Shown: positions 48,821-59,129, numbered from the stretch's first letter. The stretch: DNA of 64,000 nt from Entomomonas sp945283395 (GCA_946480835.1 CAMLLC010000005.1:62001-126000); one strand, 5' to 3'. The notes: generated from the sequence alone by a model not told the origin. Made by a program: numbers and translations.

Positions 48821-50359
48821 ATGAGCCAAACCAAAGTATTCACCGACATTAGCATTGCCCAACTTATTCAAGAAGCCATTCAACGTCAAGAAGGTGAATT
48901 TGCAGCTAATGGAGCTTTAGCTGTCAAAACAGGACATCGCACAGGCCGTTCGCCAGCCGATAGATTTATTGTTGAAGAACCTAGCAGTCAATCTAAAATT
49001 GATTGGGGCACAGTTAATAAACCTTTCCCTTCCGATAAATTTGACGCTTTATGGCAACGAGTTGAAAATTATCTTGAACAACGTGATCATTTTATTTCAC
49101 ACGTTCACGTAGGGGCAGATTTAAATCATTATTTAGCAGTTAAAATGACTACTGAAACGGCATGGCACAATCTTTTTGGTCGTTCTTTATTTATCAATCC
49201 TATGCAATATAATCCTAGTGCCCTAGAAGAATGGCAAATATTAAATGCTCCTCACTTTATGTGTAATCCTGAACGCGATGGAACTAATTCCGATGGAGTA
49301 GTTATTATTAATTTTGCTAGCAAAAAAGTATTATTAGCAGGAATGCCTTATGCAGGCGAAATGAAAAAATCTATGTTTGCAGTACAAAATTTTCTATTAC
49401 CTGAGAAAGATGTACTTCCTATGCATTGTGCAGCTAATGTTGGAGAACAAGGTGATGTAACATTATTTTTTGGTTTATCAGGAACTGGTAAAACGACATT
49501 ATCAGCTAATGAAAGTCGTTATTTGATAGGTGATGATGAACATGGTTGGGGGGTAGGTACAGTATTTAATATTGAAGGTGGATGCTATGCTAAATGTATT
49601 GATCTCACTGAAAAAAATGAACCTGTTATATGGAAAGCTATTCGTTTTGGTAGTGTGTTAGAAAATGTTGTACTAAATACTAAGACTCGTGAACCAGATT
49701 ATACTGATGATAGCTTAACGCAAAATACCAGAGCATGCTATCCACGTAATTTTATAGCCAAACGTGCCGCCAATAATATGGGTGGGGAACCTAATGCAGT
49801 TATTTTCCTTACCTGTGACTTAACAGGTGTCATACCTCCTATCTCTATATTAAATAATGAACAAGCCGCTTATCATTTCTTATCAGGTTACACTGCCTTA
49901 GTGGGATCAACCGAGTTGGGCTCAAGTGCGGGGATTAAATCTACTTTCTCCACTTGTTTTGGTGCTCCTTTCTTCCCGCGCCCTCCTCGTGAATATGCTG
50001 AGCTATTAATAAAGCGTATTCAAGCTTTTGGTTCTAAAGTCTATCTTGTCAATACAGGATGGACCGGCGGTGGTTATGGTGTAGGTAAACGCTTTAGCAT
50101 ACCCACAACGCGGAGCGTGATTGCTGCTATTCAAAGTGGCGTGTTAATAGGTACAGAAACTGAACATATTGATATTATGAATCTTGATGTTCCTAAAAAG
50201 GTACCAGGCGTTGCTACTAACCTTCTTAATCCTCGTAATACATGGGCAGATAAACTTGCTTATGATGAAGCAGCAACAGAGCTAGCAAAAAAGTTTATAG
50301 ATAATTTTAGTAAATTTGAAGTTTCTGACGCTATACGTAGAGCAGGTCCTACTTTATAA
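48821..50359 (+). CDS. pckA: ATP-dependent phosphoenolpyruvate carboxykinase
   Basis: A 512-residue PckA converting oxaloacetate and ATP into PEP, the gluconeogenic entry. Intact motifs: TGRSPADRFIVEE, GMPYAGEMKKSMF, the P-loop FGLSGTGKTTLSA (about 230-242), the metal aspartate in LIGDDEHGWG, and NTGWTGGGYGVGKRF. Length normal. Monocistronic, with an inverted repeat after the stop. In context it allows growth on organic acids together with poxB and glpK elsewhere in the window. Confidence 0.97.
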   Translation: MSQTKVFTDISIAQLIQEAIQRQEGEFAANGALAVKTGHRTGRSPADRFIVEEPSSQSKIDWGTVNKPFPSDKFDALWQRVENYLEQRDHFISHVHVGADLNHYLAVKMTTETAWHNLFGRSLFINPMQYNPSALEEWQILNAPHFMCNPERDGTNSDGVVIINFASKKVLLAGMPYAGEMKKSMFAVQNFLLPEKDVLPMHCAANVGEQGDVTLFFGLSGTGKTTLSANESRYLIGDDEHGWGVGTVFNIEGGCYAKCIDLTEKNEPVIWKAIRFGSVLENVVLNTKTREPDYTDDSLTQNTRACYPRNFIAKRAANNMGGEPNAVIFLTCDLTGVIPPISILNNEQAAYHFLSGYTALVGSTELGSSAGIKSTFSTCFGAPFFPRPPREYAELLIKRIQAFGSKVYLVNTGWTGGGYGVGKRFSIPTTRSVIAAIQSGVLIGTETEHIDIMNLDVPKKVPGVATNLLNPRNTWADKLAYDEAATELAKKFIDNFSKFEVSDAIRRAGPTL

Positions 50360-50374
50360 TTAAGTTTTAATCAT

Positions 50375-50396
50375 AAACCCTCTTAATTGAGGGTTT
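50375..50396. terminator. bidirectional hairpin between pckA and eptA
   Basis: Stem AAACCCTCTTAATTGAGGGTTT forms a 9-base pair stem with a 4-base loop, 15 bases after the pckA stop and 12 bases beyond the 3' end of the convergent phosphoethanolamine transferase gene. T-runs are imperfect on both sides. Confidence 0.6.
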
Positions 50397-50408
50397 AAGT
50401 TATTTATA

Positions 50409-52049
50409 CTATCTTAATTGTTCACAAATTCTTAATATATCAAGTTTTGCTTTGTATACTTTAGTAGATACATCCATGGCCCCTAACACGGTATGAAAAA
50501 GATTATCATGGGATACTTTTTTGTTATACTTAGCTAGGTTAGCCATACAACTTTTGTTAACTTTCTTATCTTGGACAAAACTATCAGATAACCAAAATAA
50601 CATAGGAATATGGGTTTGTTCAGAAGGTGCAATATTATAAGGTGCACCATGTAGATAAAAGCCATTCTCGCCTAATGATTCACCATGATCAGACATATAA
50701 AACATAGCAATTGAATAGTTATTGCTATGTTTCTTAAGCAGTTCGATAGTAGCATTTAGCATATAATCGACATTAATAATAGTATTATCATAGGCGTTAA
50801 TCAATTGATCAACTGGACAATTATCAATTTGATAAAGCTTACAAGCTGGAGTAAATTTTTCTTGTGCTTTTTGATAACGCAAATAATAAGCTGGCCCATG
50901 ACTCCCATTGGTATGAAGTACTATAACAGAATCATCAGGTTGCTTATTAATATAACTATCTAAACCTTTTAATAAATTAATATCATAACAAAGACCAGCG
51001 GGGCATTCTTCTTTAGGTATTATTAAGCTAATATCCACAAAAGGTATTCTATTACAAACTCCTTTGCAACCTCCATCATTCTCTTTCCAAAAAACCTTAA
51101 TACCTACTCTAGCTAGAATATCTAATAAATTATCTTGGTGGGCAGCATCTCCACTATCGTAATTATCTTGTTCCATAGCTGAAAACATGCAAGGTACAGA
51201 GATAGCAGTAGACGTTCCACAAGCAGTAGCATATTCAAAATTTATTAGTCCTTGTTGTTGTTTTAACAAAGGATTTGTCTCCCGTCCATAACCATTTAGT
51301 GAAAAATTCTTAGCCCTTGACGTTTCTCCAACGACTATAACAAGTAATCTCTTTTTTTGTCCTTTAGCCCGTAATTGACGTTTAGCATCTTCAGCTAGAT
51401 GAATAAAAGGCTGATGAGTTTTATAAACCTCTTGAATATAACGGATTAGACCATACATATAATTAGTAGGCGTAATTAGCTTAATAGTATCCTTATAACT
51501 TTTAATAAAAAGTGTATAACTGGCTAAGAAAGTAAAATAAATGACTACAATAAAAACAATAGAAACAAAAATATTAATTAATCTAAAACTTAATGCTTTT
51601 ATCCATGAATAATTATGGATAAAGTTAACATTAAAGATAATAAATAAGCTTGGTAACACACCAAAAATAACCAACCAAATAATGAATTTAACAGTGATGA
51701 GTGCTTCAGCCTCACTGACGTTAGTTTCAAATACATTGGCTATCATATCGCTATCTATATAAGTGTTATAAAAAAAAGAAAAATAACTAGCGATTGCGCT
51801 AATAAGTAATAATCCAACCAAGAGAAGTTTACGTAGAGTACCTATCAAGATTATAGAAAACAAAATGTTAATAGAACAAAAAATGAAGAATACGAATGAA
51901 ATAAGTAATAAATAATCTTTGATATTCTCCATACCTAACGATAGGTAAGCTTGCCTAAAAAAAGCAATATTTAGAACTAATGTATAAAATAAGGCACTAA
52001 CATGTACAAAAGTTAAACTATTACAGATCACTTTTCTAGTTAATACCAT
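50409..52049 (-). CDS. EptA-like phosphoethanolamine transferase, copy 1
   Basis: A 546-residue inner-membrane enzyme: five membrane segments in residues 1-175, then a periplasmic sulfatase-fold domain. The zinc and nucleophile residues are visible: the glutamate in VVGETSRAKNF, the threonine in CGTSTAISVPCMFS, SDHGESLGE and the histidine of LHGAPY, with the usual disulfide cysteines. This is the EptA/MCR group that moves phosphoethanolamine from phosphatidylethanolamine to lipid A and raises cationic peptide resistance. It is 46 bases downstream of its paralogue, same strand. Target and actual phenotype are inferred. Confidence 0.9.
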   Translation of the reverse strand: MVLTRKVICNSLTFVHVSALFYTLVLNIAFFRQAYLSLGMENIKDYLLLISFVFFIFCSINILFSIILIGTLRKLLLVGLLLISAIASYFSFFYNTYIDSDMIANVFETNVSEAEALITVKFIIWLVIFGVLPSLFIIFNVNFIHNYSWIKALSFRLINIFVSIVFIVVIYFTFLASYTLFIKSYKDTIKLITPTNYMYGLIRYIQEVYKTHQPFIHLAEDAKRQLRAKGQKKRLLVIVVGETSRAKNFSLNGYGRETNPLLKQQQGLINFEYATACGTSTAISVPCMFSAMEQDNYDSGDAAHQDNLLDILARVGIKVFWKENDGGCKGVCNRIPFVDISLIIPKEECPAGLCYDINLLKGLDSYINKQPDDSVIVLHTNGSHGPAYYLRYQKAQEKFTPACKLYQIDNCPVDQLINAYDNTIINVDYMLNATIELLKKHSNNYSIAMFYMSDHGESLGENGFYLHGAPYNIAPSEQTHIPMLFWLSDSFVQDKKVNKSCMANLAKYNKKVSHDNLFHTVLGAMDVSTKVYKAKLDILRICEQLR

Positions 52050-52095
52050 ACAATTTACCTATTTAAGTCAAATAATTTTCCATAAAAACTACTTA

Positions 52096-53727
52096 TCACT
52101 TTGATTGGCACGCCCTAAATAAATCTAAACTAGGCTCATAAACATTGGTTACCACATTCATGGCGCCTAATAACGAATGAAATAAATTATCATGAGAAAC
52201 TTTTAGATTATTTGCTTGTTCAAACATACAATCTTTATTAATCTTTTGGTCTTTCAGAAAGCTATCAGATAACCAAAATATCATAGGAATCTGGGTTTGC
52301 TCTTTTGGTGCAATAATATAGGGGGCGCCATGTAAAAACACACCTTTTTCACCTAATGATTCACCATGATCTGACATATAAAACATAGCTGTTGAGTATT
52401 GGTCAGCATGTTTTTTTAATAACTCGATCACCTCATTGAGTACATAATCAACATTTACAATAGTATTATCATAAGCATTAATTAACTCCTCTTTACTACA
52501 GGTTTCCACGGCACTAGTACTACAAGCGGGAATGAATTTTTCCTGTAACTTTTGATAGCGCCTAAAATAGGCAGGACCATGACTACCGTTTGTATGTAGT
52601 ACTATTAATGTATCGTCAGTACGTGCCTTGATATAATCATCAAGTCCCGTTAGAAGGCTACTATCAAAACACAGCCCAGCATAGCATTGCTCTTTAGGAA
52701 AGATTTGTTTCAATTCTATGTTGGGAATACGATTACATACACCTTTACATCCTTCATCATTTTCCTTCCATAATAGATTAACACCCGTTTTACTTAAAAT
52801 ATCTAATACATTATCTTGTCGCTCAGCAATAGACGCTTTGTAATTTACACGATTCATTACTGAAAACATACATGGAACTGATACTGCTGTAGCTGTTCCG
52901 CATGAAGTAGCATTATGAAAATTAATGATAGCCTGCTTAGCAAGTAGTGGATTGGTCTCTTTTTGATAACCATTAAGGGAAAAATTCATAGCTCTAGAAG
53001 TTTCGCCTACAACTAAAATTAATAACTTTTTCTTATGACCTGCTATTTTTTCTCTTTTAGCGTCTTGTCCAATATGAATAAAAGGTTGCCTTTTTTTATA
53101 AAGCTCTTTGACATACCTTATAGACCCTTCTATATAGTTATAAGGAGTAATTAATTTGACAATCTGATTATTTGTTTTTCCTTTTATAAAAAAGACATAT
53201 TTATCATAGAAGGGGTAAAAAGCAGCAACTAATATAATTGCTGATAAGATAATATTTGTTAGTCTTAAACATAGATTACGGTGCCAGGGTTTAGTTATAT
53301 TAATCTTAGTAACAACAACTAATAGACTGGGTAATAAAGCAAAAACTATTATCCATGTGATTAGCTTAACAGTAATTAATGAGCTAGCCTCTCCTACCGT
53401 TGTCTGTAAGACATTTTTAATCATGTCTTTATCAATGTAAATATCATAAAAATAAGAAAAATAATCAACTAAAGCACTTAAAAAAAGTAACAAAATAATA
53501 ATAGGTTTCCTTAAATAACCTATTAATAACAAAGAAAATAATATATTTAGAGAACAAAATAGAAAAATAATAAAAGAACATATCAATAAATAACTACTTT
53601 TATCATCCATGTTCAATAAATGAATCACTTTGTTTAAAAAAGCTATATTCTGAAAAAAAGTAAAGACCGCGGCTGAAACAATAATAAAGACAATGTTATT
53701 GCAAGATAATCTTCTAAAAGAAAGCAT
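52096..53727 (-). CDS. EptA-like phosphoethanolamine transferase, copy 2
   Basis: A 543-residue paralogue of the gene downstream, with the same five membrane segments and catalytic residues: VVGETSRAMNFSLNGY, CGTATAVSVPCMFS (alanine instead of serine after the threonine), LHTNGSHGPAYF and MSDHGESLGEKG. Similarity runs across the full length, pointing to tandem duplication. First gene of the pair; 218 bases upstream separate it from a divergent acetyltransferase. Whether both copies modify the same lipid A phosphate is unknown. Confidence 0.9.
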   Translation of the reverse strand: MLSFRRLSCNNIVFIIVSAAVFTFFQNIAFLNKVIHLLNMDDKSSYLLICSFIIFLFCSLNILFSLLLIGYLRKPIIILLLFLSALVDYFSYFYDIYIDKDMIKNVLQTTVGEASSLITVKLITWIIVFALLPSLLVVVTKINITKPWHRNLCLRLTNIILSAIILVAAFYPFYDKYVFFIKGKTNNQIVKLITPYNYIEGSIRYVKELYKKRQPFIHIGQDAKREKIAGHKKKLLILVVGETSRAMNFSLNGYQKETNPLLAKQAIINFHNATSCGTATAVSVPCMFSVMNRVNYKASIAERQDNVLDILSKTGVNLLWKENDEGCKGVCNRIPNIELKQIFPKEQCYAGLCFDSSLLTGLDDYIKARTDDTLIVLHTNGSHGPAYFRRYQKLQEKFIPACSTSAVETCSKEELINAYDNTIVNVDYVLNEVIELLKKHADQYSTAMFYMSDHGESLGEKGVFLHGAPYIIAPKEQTQIPMIFWLSDSFLKDQKINKDCMFEQANNLKVSHDNLFHSLLGAMNVVTNVYEPSLDLFRACQSK

Positions 53728-53945
53728 TTATAAACTCAATTTTACATTAATATAAATAGACTATTGTATAAGGATACTAGAAGATAGCAGAAACTTAGTC
53801 AAAGAAATGTCAATAACTAGTTAATTTTATCTATTTATAAAAAAATATATGCTTTGCTCAACTTTATAATCTTTTAAAAAAGATTTAACCTACCTAAAGC
53901 TGCTATATGGTAGAATTAGTAATTTAATTATGACCTTATCTCATT

Positions 53946-54638
53946 ATGTTATTTGCTAATCACTATTGGAAAAAATGGCTCCGTAAACATGGTTGTAAAT
54001 TAGCTAATGGCTTAGAAGCTATACATAAAAATTCTTCAGTGATAATAGAAAGCCCCGTTACACTTGGTCACATGAACATAAGAGCAACTAATTTAGTTAT
54101 TGGAGCTCATACATTTATTCGTAGTACTGCAAAATTAGATCTTGTTAGTAGTATTGGTCGTTTCTGTGGATTCAGTAGTAATGCCTATATAGGCCACGAA
54201 AAGCAAAGCCATCCCATGAACTGGGTAAGTACGCACCCTTTTCAATTTTCAGTGGAGAACGCACCTTTTCCTTATCATCCAGTAACAAAACCTGTCATTA
54301 TAGAACATGATGTATGGATGGGCACTAATGTTACTATTTTAGAAGGTGTTCATATAGGCACAGGTTGCATCATTGCTTCAAGAGCAGTTGTAACTAAAGA
54401 TGTCCCCCCCTATGCCGTAGTGGCGGGAAATCCTGCTAAAATTGTTAAATACCGTTTGCCTGAAGAAATTTACAAACAACTACTAGCCAGCCAATGGTGG
54501 GAATATCCTCTTGAAATATTAAACACGTTACCTCTTAATGATCCGCAACAGTTTTTGATGGAAATAGCCAGTATCCCTTTGATAAAAGCTGAATATACTA
54601 AAATAAAACTTACTAGACAGCGTTGTGAAGAAATTTAG
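53946..54638 (+). CDS. second Vat/CatB-type hexapeptide acetyltransferase
   Basis: A 230-residue left-handed beta-helix acyltransferase related to the one at 14925-15554. It has a helical N-terminus (WKKWLRKHGCKLANG), the IGRFCGFSSNAYIGHE entry, the catalytic loop SHPMNWVSTHPFQF, VIIEHDVWMGTNVTILEG and YAVVAGNPAKIVKYRLP. The two share the C-terminal NPAKI and WW elements, and this one has a longer N-terminal segment. Likely acts on a sugar hydroxyl; could also be annotated as an antibiotic acetyltransferase. Divergent from eptA copy 2. Confidence 0.85.
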   Translation: MLFANHYWKKWLRKHGCKLANGLEAIHKNSSVIIESPVTLGHMNIRATNLVIGAHTFIRSTAKLDLVSSIGRFCGFSSNAYIGHEKQSHPMNWVSTHPFQFSVENAPFPYHPVTKPVIIEHDVWMGTNVTILEGVHIGTGCIIASRAVVTKDVPPYAVVAGNPAKIVKYRLPEEIYKQLLASQWWEYPLEILNTLPLNDPQQFLMEIASIPLIKAEYTKIKLTRQRCEEI

Positions 54639-54645
54639 ATGATTA

Positions 54646-54975
54646 TTAATGGCTTATAGATGACGAAAACACATTGATTACTATGACTCCTACTACTATG
54701 AGTGCCATTCCTATTAAACTAGCTGTATCCAACTGCTGCTTAAAATAAAGCCAACCTATTAAAGAAATTAGTACTATACCTACGCCTGACCAAATAGCAT
54801 AGGTAATACCCATAGGTAAGCTTTTTAAGGTAATAGATAACATATAAAAAGAAATAACATAACCAATAATAACTATAATACTTGGTGTCAACTTAGTAAA
54901 TCCATTAGAGGATTTCAAAGCAGTAGTAGCAATTACTTCTGTCACTATAGCTAAAGATAATAATCCCCATTTCAT
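54646..54975 (-). CDS. EmrE-like small multidrug resistance efflux protein
   Basis: A 109-residue four-helix SMR transporter, proton-coupled exporter of quaternary ammonium compounds and related cations. The key glutamate is in VTEVIATTALKSS (Glu14 equivalent), and GITYAIWSGVGIVLISLIGW matches the EmrE second and third helices closely. Complete and typical in length. The gene lies eight bases past the convergent acetyltransferase. Confidence 0.92.
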   Translation of the reverse strand: MKWGLLSLAIVTEVIATTALKSSNGFTKLTPSIIVIIGYVISFYMLSITLKSLPMGITYAIWSGVGIVLISLIGWLYFKQQLDTASLIGMALIVVGVIVINVFSSSISH

Positions 54976-55181
54976 AAAAGGTAGACCTCAACGCCAATTT
55001 AAAAAAATATTATACGTTTTCTAAGTTAGCTTAGCTAAAACTATTTATAAGCTATAATAGTGAGCTTATAGCCACCTAAGACTAATATGTACATAGCAAG
55101 CTAGCTATTAAGCTGTTAGAATCACAAATAAATCATTAAGTTAAATCTTATTTAAAGTATGTTTAAAACTACCTATTGTTC

Positions 55182-56590
55182 ATGCCCAATTATTTAGTTA
55201 TTTTATTATTTTTCTCTCTTAGCCTTTCTAGTTGGGCAGCTAATCAAGTAACTATTCAAGTCTCTCACATAAATAAAGCTGTCAAAGAAAATATTGAAAA
55301 TCAGATAGGAAATTATAAAGATGATAGCCGAACTGGATTCCTCTACTAAAAATAAGCCATTAAAAGGTGATTTTACAATAACTGGCTTACATCTGAATAT
55401 TTTTCAACCTTTCATTGCTCAATTAGAACAATTAACTGGTAAAATCAATAGTTTTGCCAACATTAGCAGCACACTCACTAAACCCTATATAACTGGCAAA
55501 ATAAAGCTTATAGAGGGCAATATGTCTGGCGATATACCCACCAGTTTAGAAAAAGTACCAATAGCTGCCGCAATAGAGGGTGAATCGTTAAAAGTTAATG
55601 GGGATTGGCATAGTGGCTCAAATGGCTATGGCACTGTTACAGGAATTATTGCTTGGAGTAAAGAACTTGATGTTAATTTATCAATGCAAACTGATAAACT
55701 ACCCGTCATAGTAGCACCTTATGCATAATTACAAGCTGCAACCCATCTTAAATTAAGTATACAAAAAAATACCGCTGCTTTAACTGTTATAGTGCAGATA
55801 CCTAAGGGAAAAATTACTGTTAGAGAAATTCTGCCTACAACCGTTAAAGTCTCATCTGATGCTAAAGTAATTAATAATCAAGTTACCTCCAATCCCCAAA
55901 GCCTCTTATAATTAAAAACAAATATAGAGGTCATAATAGGGGAAGAACATTTGCAATTTTCAGGTTTTGGCTTAACACCAACCCTAGTAGGCAGATTAAA
56001 AGCTACTAATAATTTAGTTACGCAAGGAGAAATTAATTTAAAAGATGGTCAATTTCGAGCTTATGGGCAAAATCTAGACATTCGCCGAGCTCGTATTATA
56101 TTTGTAGGTTTACTCACTAAACCTCCACTAGATATAGAAGCAATAAGAGTAGTAGATGAGGTAACTGCTGGTTTACGAATTACCGGTCTAGCTAGTCAAC
56201 CTAAGGTAACCATTTTCTCTACTCCCGCTATGAACCAATATCAAGCTTTATCCTATTATTTTGGGTAGGCCTATGGGGGCTGGTGATACTTATATACTAG
56301 CTAGAGCCGCCTTAGCACTTGGCGTAACAGGTGGTTCTCCAATAATAGGGAATATTGCTGATAAAATAGGTATTGAAGATTTCCAATTAGACACAACAGG
56401 TAGTGGAGATAAAACTAGTATTGTAGCCATTAGTAATATAACTGATAAACTCAGTATTCATTATGGTTTTAATATTTTTCAGGCTATTAATAATATAATG
56501 CTACGCTATAAACTTTCTAAAACCATTTATTTAGAGGCAACAACAGGCGCAGCAAGTTCATTAGATCTTTTTTATAAAAAGAGCTTTTAA
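55182..56590 (+). pseudogene. tamA-tamB fusion relic (translocation and assembly module)
   Basis: The left end (55182-55349) reads as a TamA start: a signal peptide ending SSWAANQV, then VTIQVSHINKAVKENIE. It is then joined, within about 15 bases of 55320, to TamB-type sequence in another frame (DFTITGLHLNIFQ onward). TamB sequence continues with in-frame stops at 55726-55728 and 55909-55911, through QFRAYGQNLDIRRARI, and shifts frame near 56262 in a TTTTGGG run to reach the C-terminal end GDTYILARAALALG ... LDLFYKK. So most of TamA and the front of TamB are gone and the rest is broken. TamA/TamB move lipids and outer-membrane proteins across the periplasm. Ends eight bases from glpK. Confidence 0.85.
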
Positions 56591-56598
56591 GTAAAAAA

Positions 56599-58089
56599 TT
56601 ATAAATTCTCGCTACGCACTCTGGCAACTGCTTGTAACCAGCCTTTATAAAGTTGACCACGTTTTTCAAGTGACATATTAGGAGCAAAATCTTGCTGTAA
56701 GTGCCAATAACTAGCAATTTCATCTAAATCTTTATAAATGCCTGCTTGTAATCCTACTAGCCAAGCCACTCCTAATGCTGTAGTTTCACTAACCTCTGGT
56801 CGCTTTACTGACACATGTAAAATGTCAGCTAGAAATTGCATTAACCAGTTATTCACTACCATGCCGCCATCTACTCTTAAATCAGTCACTTGTTTAGCAT
56901 CATCTTCTTGCATCGTCATTAATAAATCGCAAGTTTGATAACAAACAGATTCAAGCCCAGCAGTAACAATCTCTTCAATGCCTGTATCTCTGGTCAAACC
57001 AAAAATGGCCCCTCGTGCTTTAGGATCCCAATAAGGAGCTCCCAAACCAGTAAACGCAGGTACTAAATAAACTCCCTTGGTATCTGCGGTAGCTTGAGCT
57101 ATAAGCTCTGTATCCTCAGCACTATTAATCAGCTGTAAACCATCTCTCAGCCACTGAATAGTTGCTCCTGCCACAAAGATACTTCCTTCTGTAGCATATG
57201 TAGCTTTACCTTTTAAACGATAGGCAATCGTAGAAAGCAATCTATTACGTGATTTAACAGGTTGTTTACCAGTATTTTTAATCATAAAACAACCTGTACC
57301 ATAGGTACTCTTGACCATGCCTTCTTTAAAACAAGCTTGTCCTATTAACGCTGCCTGTTGGTCGCCAGCTATTGCTAAAATAGGAACCGCCATATCAAAT
57401 AACTGTTGATTGGTATAACCAAAAGATGCGGCACAATCTAATACTTCTGGTAATAATGACTTAGGTATATTAAATAATGCTAATAGTTCTTCATCCCATT
57501 GTTGACTATGGATATTAAATAATAACGTTCGAGCTGCATTAGTAGCATCAGTATAGTGAGATTTACCCGCTGTTAAATGCCATAATAAAAAACTATCTAC
57601 CGTTCCAAATTTTAACTTTCCTTGATTGGCCATTTCTCTAGCATGCGCTACATTTTCTAGAATCCAACGTATTTTAGTAGCTGAAAAATAAGGGTCAATT
57701 AATAATCCCGTTTTATCACTCACCAACGATTCTAAATTTTGATTTTTTAACTCGGCACAATAATCAGCTGTCCGCCTATCTTGCCAGACAATAGCTGGAT
57801 AAATAGCCTTACCAGTATCAGCATCCCAAACAATAGTAGTTTCCCTTTGATTAGTAATACCTATACCTATAAGATCTTTTGCAGTTAAATTAGCTTGTCG
57901 CAAAGCTTGATGAATCAATTCGATTGTTTTATCCCACAACTCATGTGGCTCATGTTCAACCCAACCATCTCGCGGAAAAGATTGAATAATCTCTTGTTGA
58001 GCAGTAGTAATAGGCTTACCTAATTTATCAAAAATAATAACTCTACTACTGGTGGTTCCCTGATCAATAGCTAAAATATAACCCGCCAT
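56599..58089 (-). CDS. glpK: glycerol kinase
   Basis: A 496-residue FGGY-family kinase making glycerol-3-phosphate. It opens with IDQGTTSSRVIIF (ATP phosphate loop), has GIGITNQRETTIVW, RTADYC, the conserved GDQQAALIGQACF, and GLGAPYWDPKARGAIFG. No glpF or glpD is next to it. It begins immediately at the ybaK stop (no gap), so it is the last gene of a roxS-roxR-ybaK-glpK unit, an unusual place for glycerol metabolism. Confidence 0.95.
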   Translation of the reverse strand: MAGYILAIDQGTTSSRVIIFDKLGKPITTAQQEIIQSFPRDGWVEHEPHELWDKTIELIHQALRQANLTAKDLIGIGITNQRETTIVWDADTGKAIYPAIVWQDRRTADYCAELKNQNLESLVSDKTGLLIDPYFSATKIRWILENVAHAREMANQGKLKFGTVDSFLLWHLTAGKSHYTDATNAARTLLFNIHSQQWDEELLALFNIPKSLLPEVLDCAASFGYTNQQLFDMAVPILAIAGDQQAALIGQACFKEGMVKSTYGTGCFMIKNTGKQPVKSRNRLLSTIAYRLKGKATYATEGSIFVAGATIQWLRDGLQLINSAEDTELIAQATADTKGVYLVPAFTGLGAPYWDPKARGAIFGLTRDTGIEEIVTAGLESVCYQTCDLLMTMQEDDAKQVTDLRVDGGMVVNNWLMQFLADILHVSVKRPEVSETTALGVAWLVGLQAGIYKDLDEIASYWHLQQDFAPNMSLEKRGQLYKGWLQAVARVRSENL

Positions 58090-58566
58090 TTAGTCTTTCT
58101 CTCTAGCAATAGCTACAAAAGAAGCAGCAAGAACTTTAGCTAGATCTTGCGGAGCTAATGCCACATCTAATCCTCTTCGCCCACCACTCACATACATAAG
58201 GTCTAAAGTTTTAGCAGATTCATCTATAAAGGTTTTTAAATGTTTCTTTTGCCCAAGTGGGCTGATACCACCTATCAAATATCCAGTGCTCTTTTGTGCT
58301 AAGTCAGGGTTAGCCATTTCTACTTTTTTAACTGCTGCTGCATGGGCTAAAGCCTTTAAATCAAGATGTTTTAGCACAGGTACTACACCAACTAATAACT
58401 CATGCTTATCTGTAACGACTAATAAAGTTTTAAAAACCTTTTCCGCAGCGACTCCTAATTTTTCAGCAGCTTCATGCCCATAAGAAGCTACATTAGGATC
58501 ATGTTCATAAGGTAATACTTGATGAGGAATATTCTGTTTTTTCAATAATGCAATTGCAGGTGTCAT
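58090..58566 (-). CDS. ybaK: YbaK/EbsC Cys-tRNA deacylase
   Basis: A 158-residue YbaK-family editing protein that clears Cys-tRNA(Pro) made by prolyl-tRNA synthetase. The conserved VFKTLLVVTD strand and the lysine at KVFKTL, plus GYLIGGISPLGQKK and MYVSGGRRGLDVALAP, match the family. It lies between roxR (two-base gap) and glpK (no gap), so all four genes are likely cotranscribed. Confidence 0.93.
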   Translation of the reverse strand: MTPAIALLKKQNIPHQVLPYEHDPNVASYGHEAAEKLGVAAEKVFKTLLVVTDKHELLVGVVPVLKHLDLKALAHAAAVKKVEMANPDLAQKSTGYLIGGISPLGQKKHLKTFIDESAKTLDLMYVSGGRRGLDVALAPQDLAKVLAASFVAIAREKD

Positions 58567-58568
58567 AA

Positions 58569-59129
58569 TTAACGCTTAACTGGCCTCTTTTGTAATTTAC
58601 GCTGTAAGGTACGGCGATGCATACCTAAAGCTCGTGCGGTGGCAGAAATGTTACCTTCATATTCATTAAGTACTCTTTGAATGTGTTCCCACTCAAGCCT
58701 ATCTACGGACATAGGACTTTCAGGAATTAGGTTATCTACATCAACATGTTTAGCTAATAATGCAGCTAACACATCATCTACATCAGCTGGTTTGCAAAGA
58801 TAATTACAAGCTCCCCTTTTTATTGCTTCAACTGCAGTAGCTATACTAGAGTAACCCGTTAAGATAACCACACGCATGTCAGCGTCTAAGGCTAATAATT
58901 TAGGAAGCAAAACCAACCCAGACTCTCCATTCATTTTTAAATCAACAACAGCATACTCAGGAATATCTTCCTCTGCTATTTTTAGAGCTTCTTTAGAAGA
59001 ACCAGCAATAGAAACCCTTAAGCCTTTCCGAGTCATAACTCTTGCCATGATACGAGTAAAGGTTTCATCATCATCTACTAATAATAAATGTGGTTGCTCA
59101 TCCCCATCAAATAAAACTTCTTCAGACAT
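58569..59129 (-). CDS. roxR: RoxR/RegA-type response regulator
   Basis: A 186-residue RegA/PrrA/ActR-family regulator: receiver with acidic pocket LVDDDETFTRI, phospho-acceptor YAVVDLKMNGESGL, and lysine in NYLCKPADVDD, a short proline linker (IPESPMS), and a C-terminal Fis-type helix-turn-helix GNISATARALGMHRRTLQRKL. In pseudomonads RoxR acts with RoxS on terminal oxidases and cyanide and low-oxygen responses. Downstream of roxS by 11 bases. Confidence 0.93.
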   Translation of the reverse strand: MSEEVLFDGDEQPHLLLVDDDETFTRIMARVMTRKGLRVSIAGSSKEALKIAEEDIPEYAVVDLKMNGESGLVLLPKLLALDADMRVVILTGYSSIATAVEAIKRGACNYLCKPADVDDVLAALLAKHVDVDNLIPESPMSVDRLEWEHIQRVLNEYEGNISATARALGMHRRTLQRKLQKRPVKR

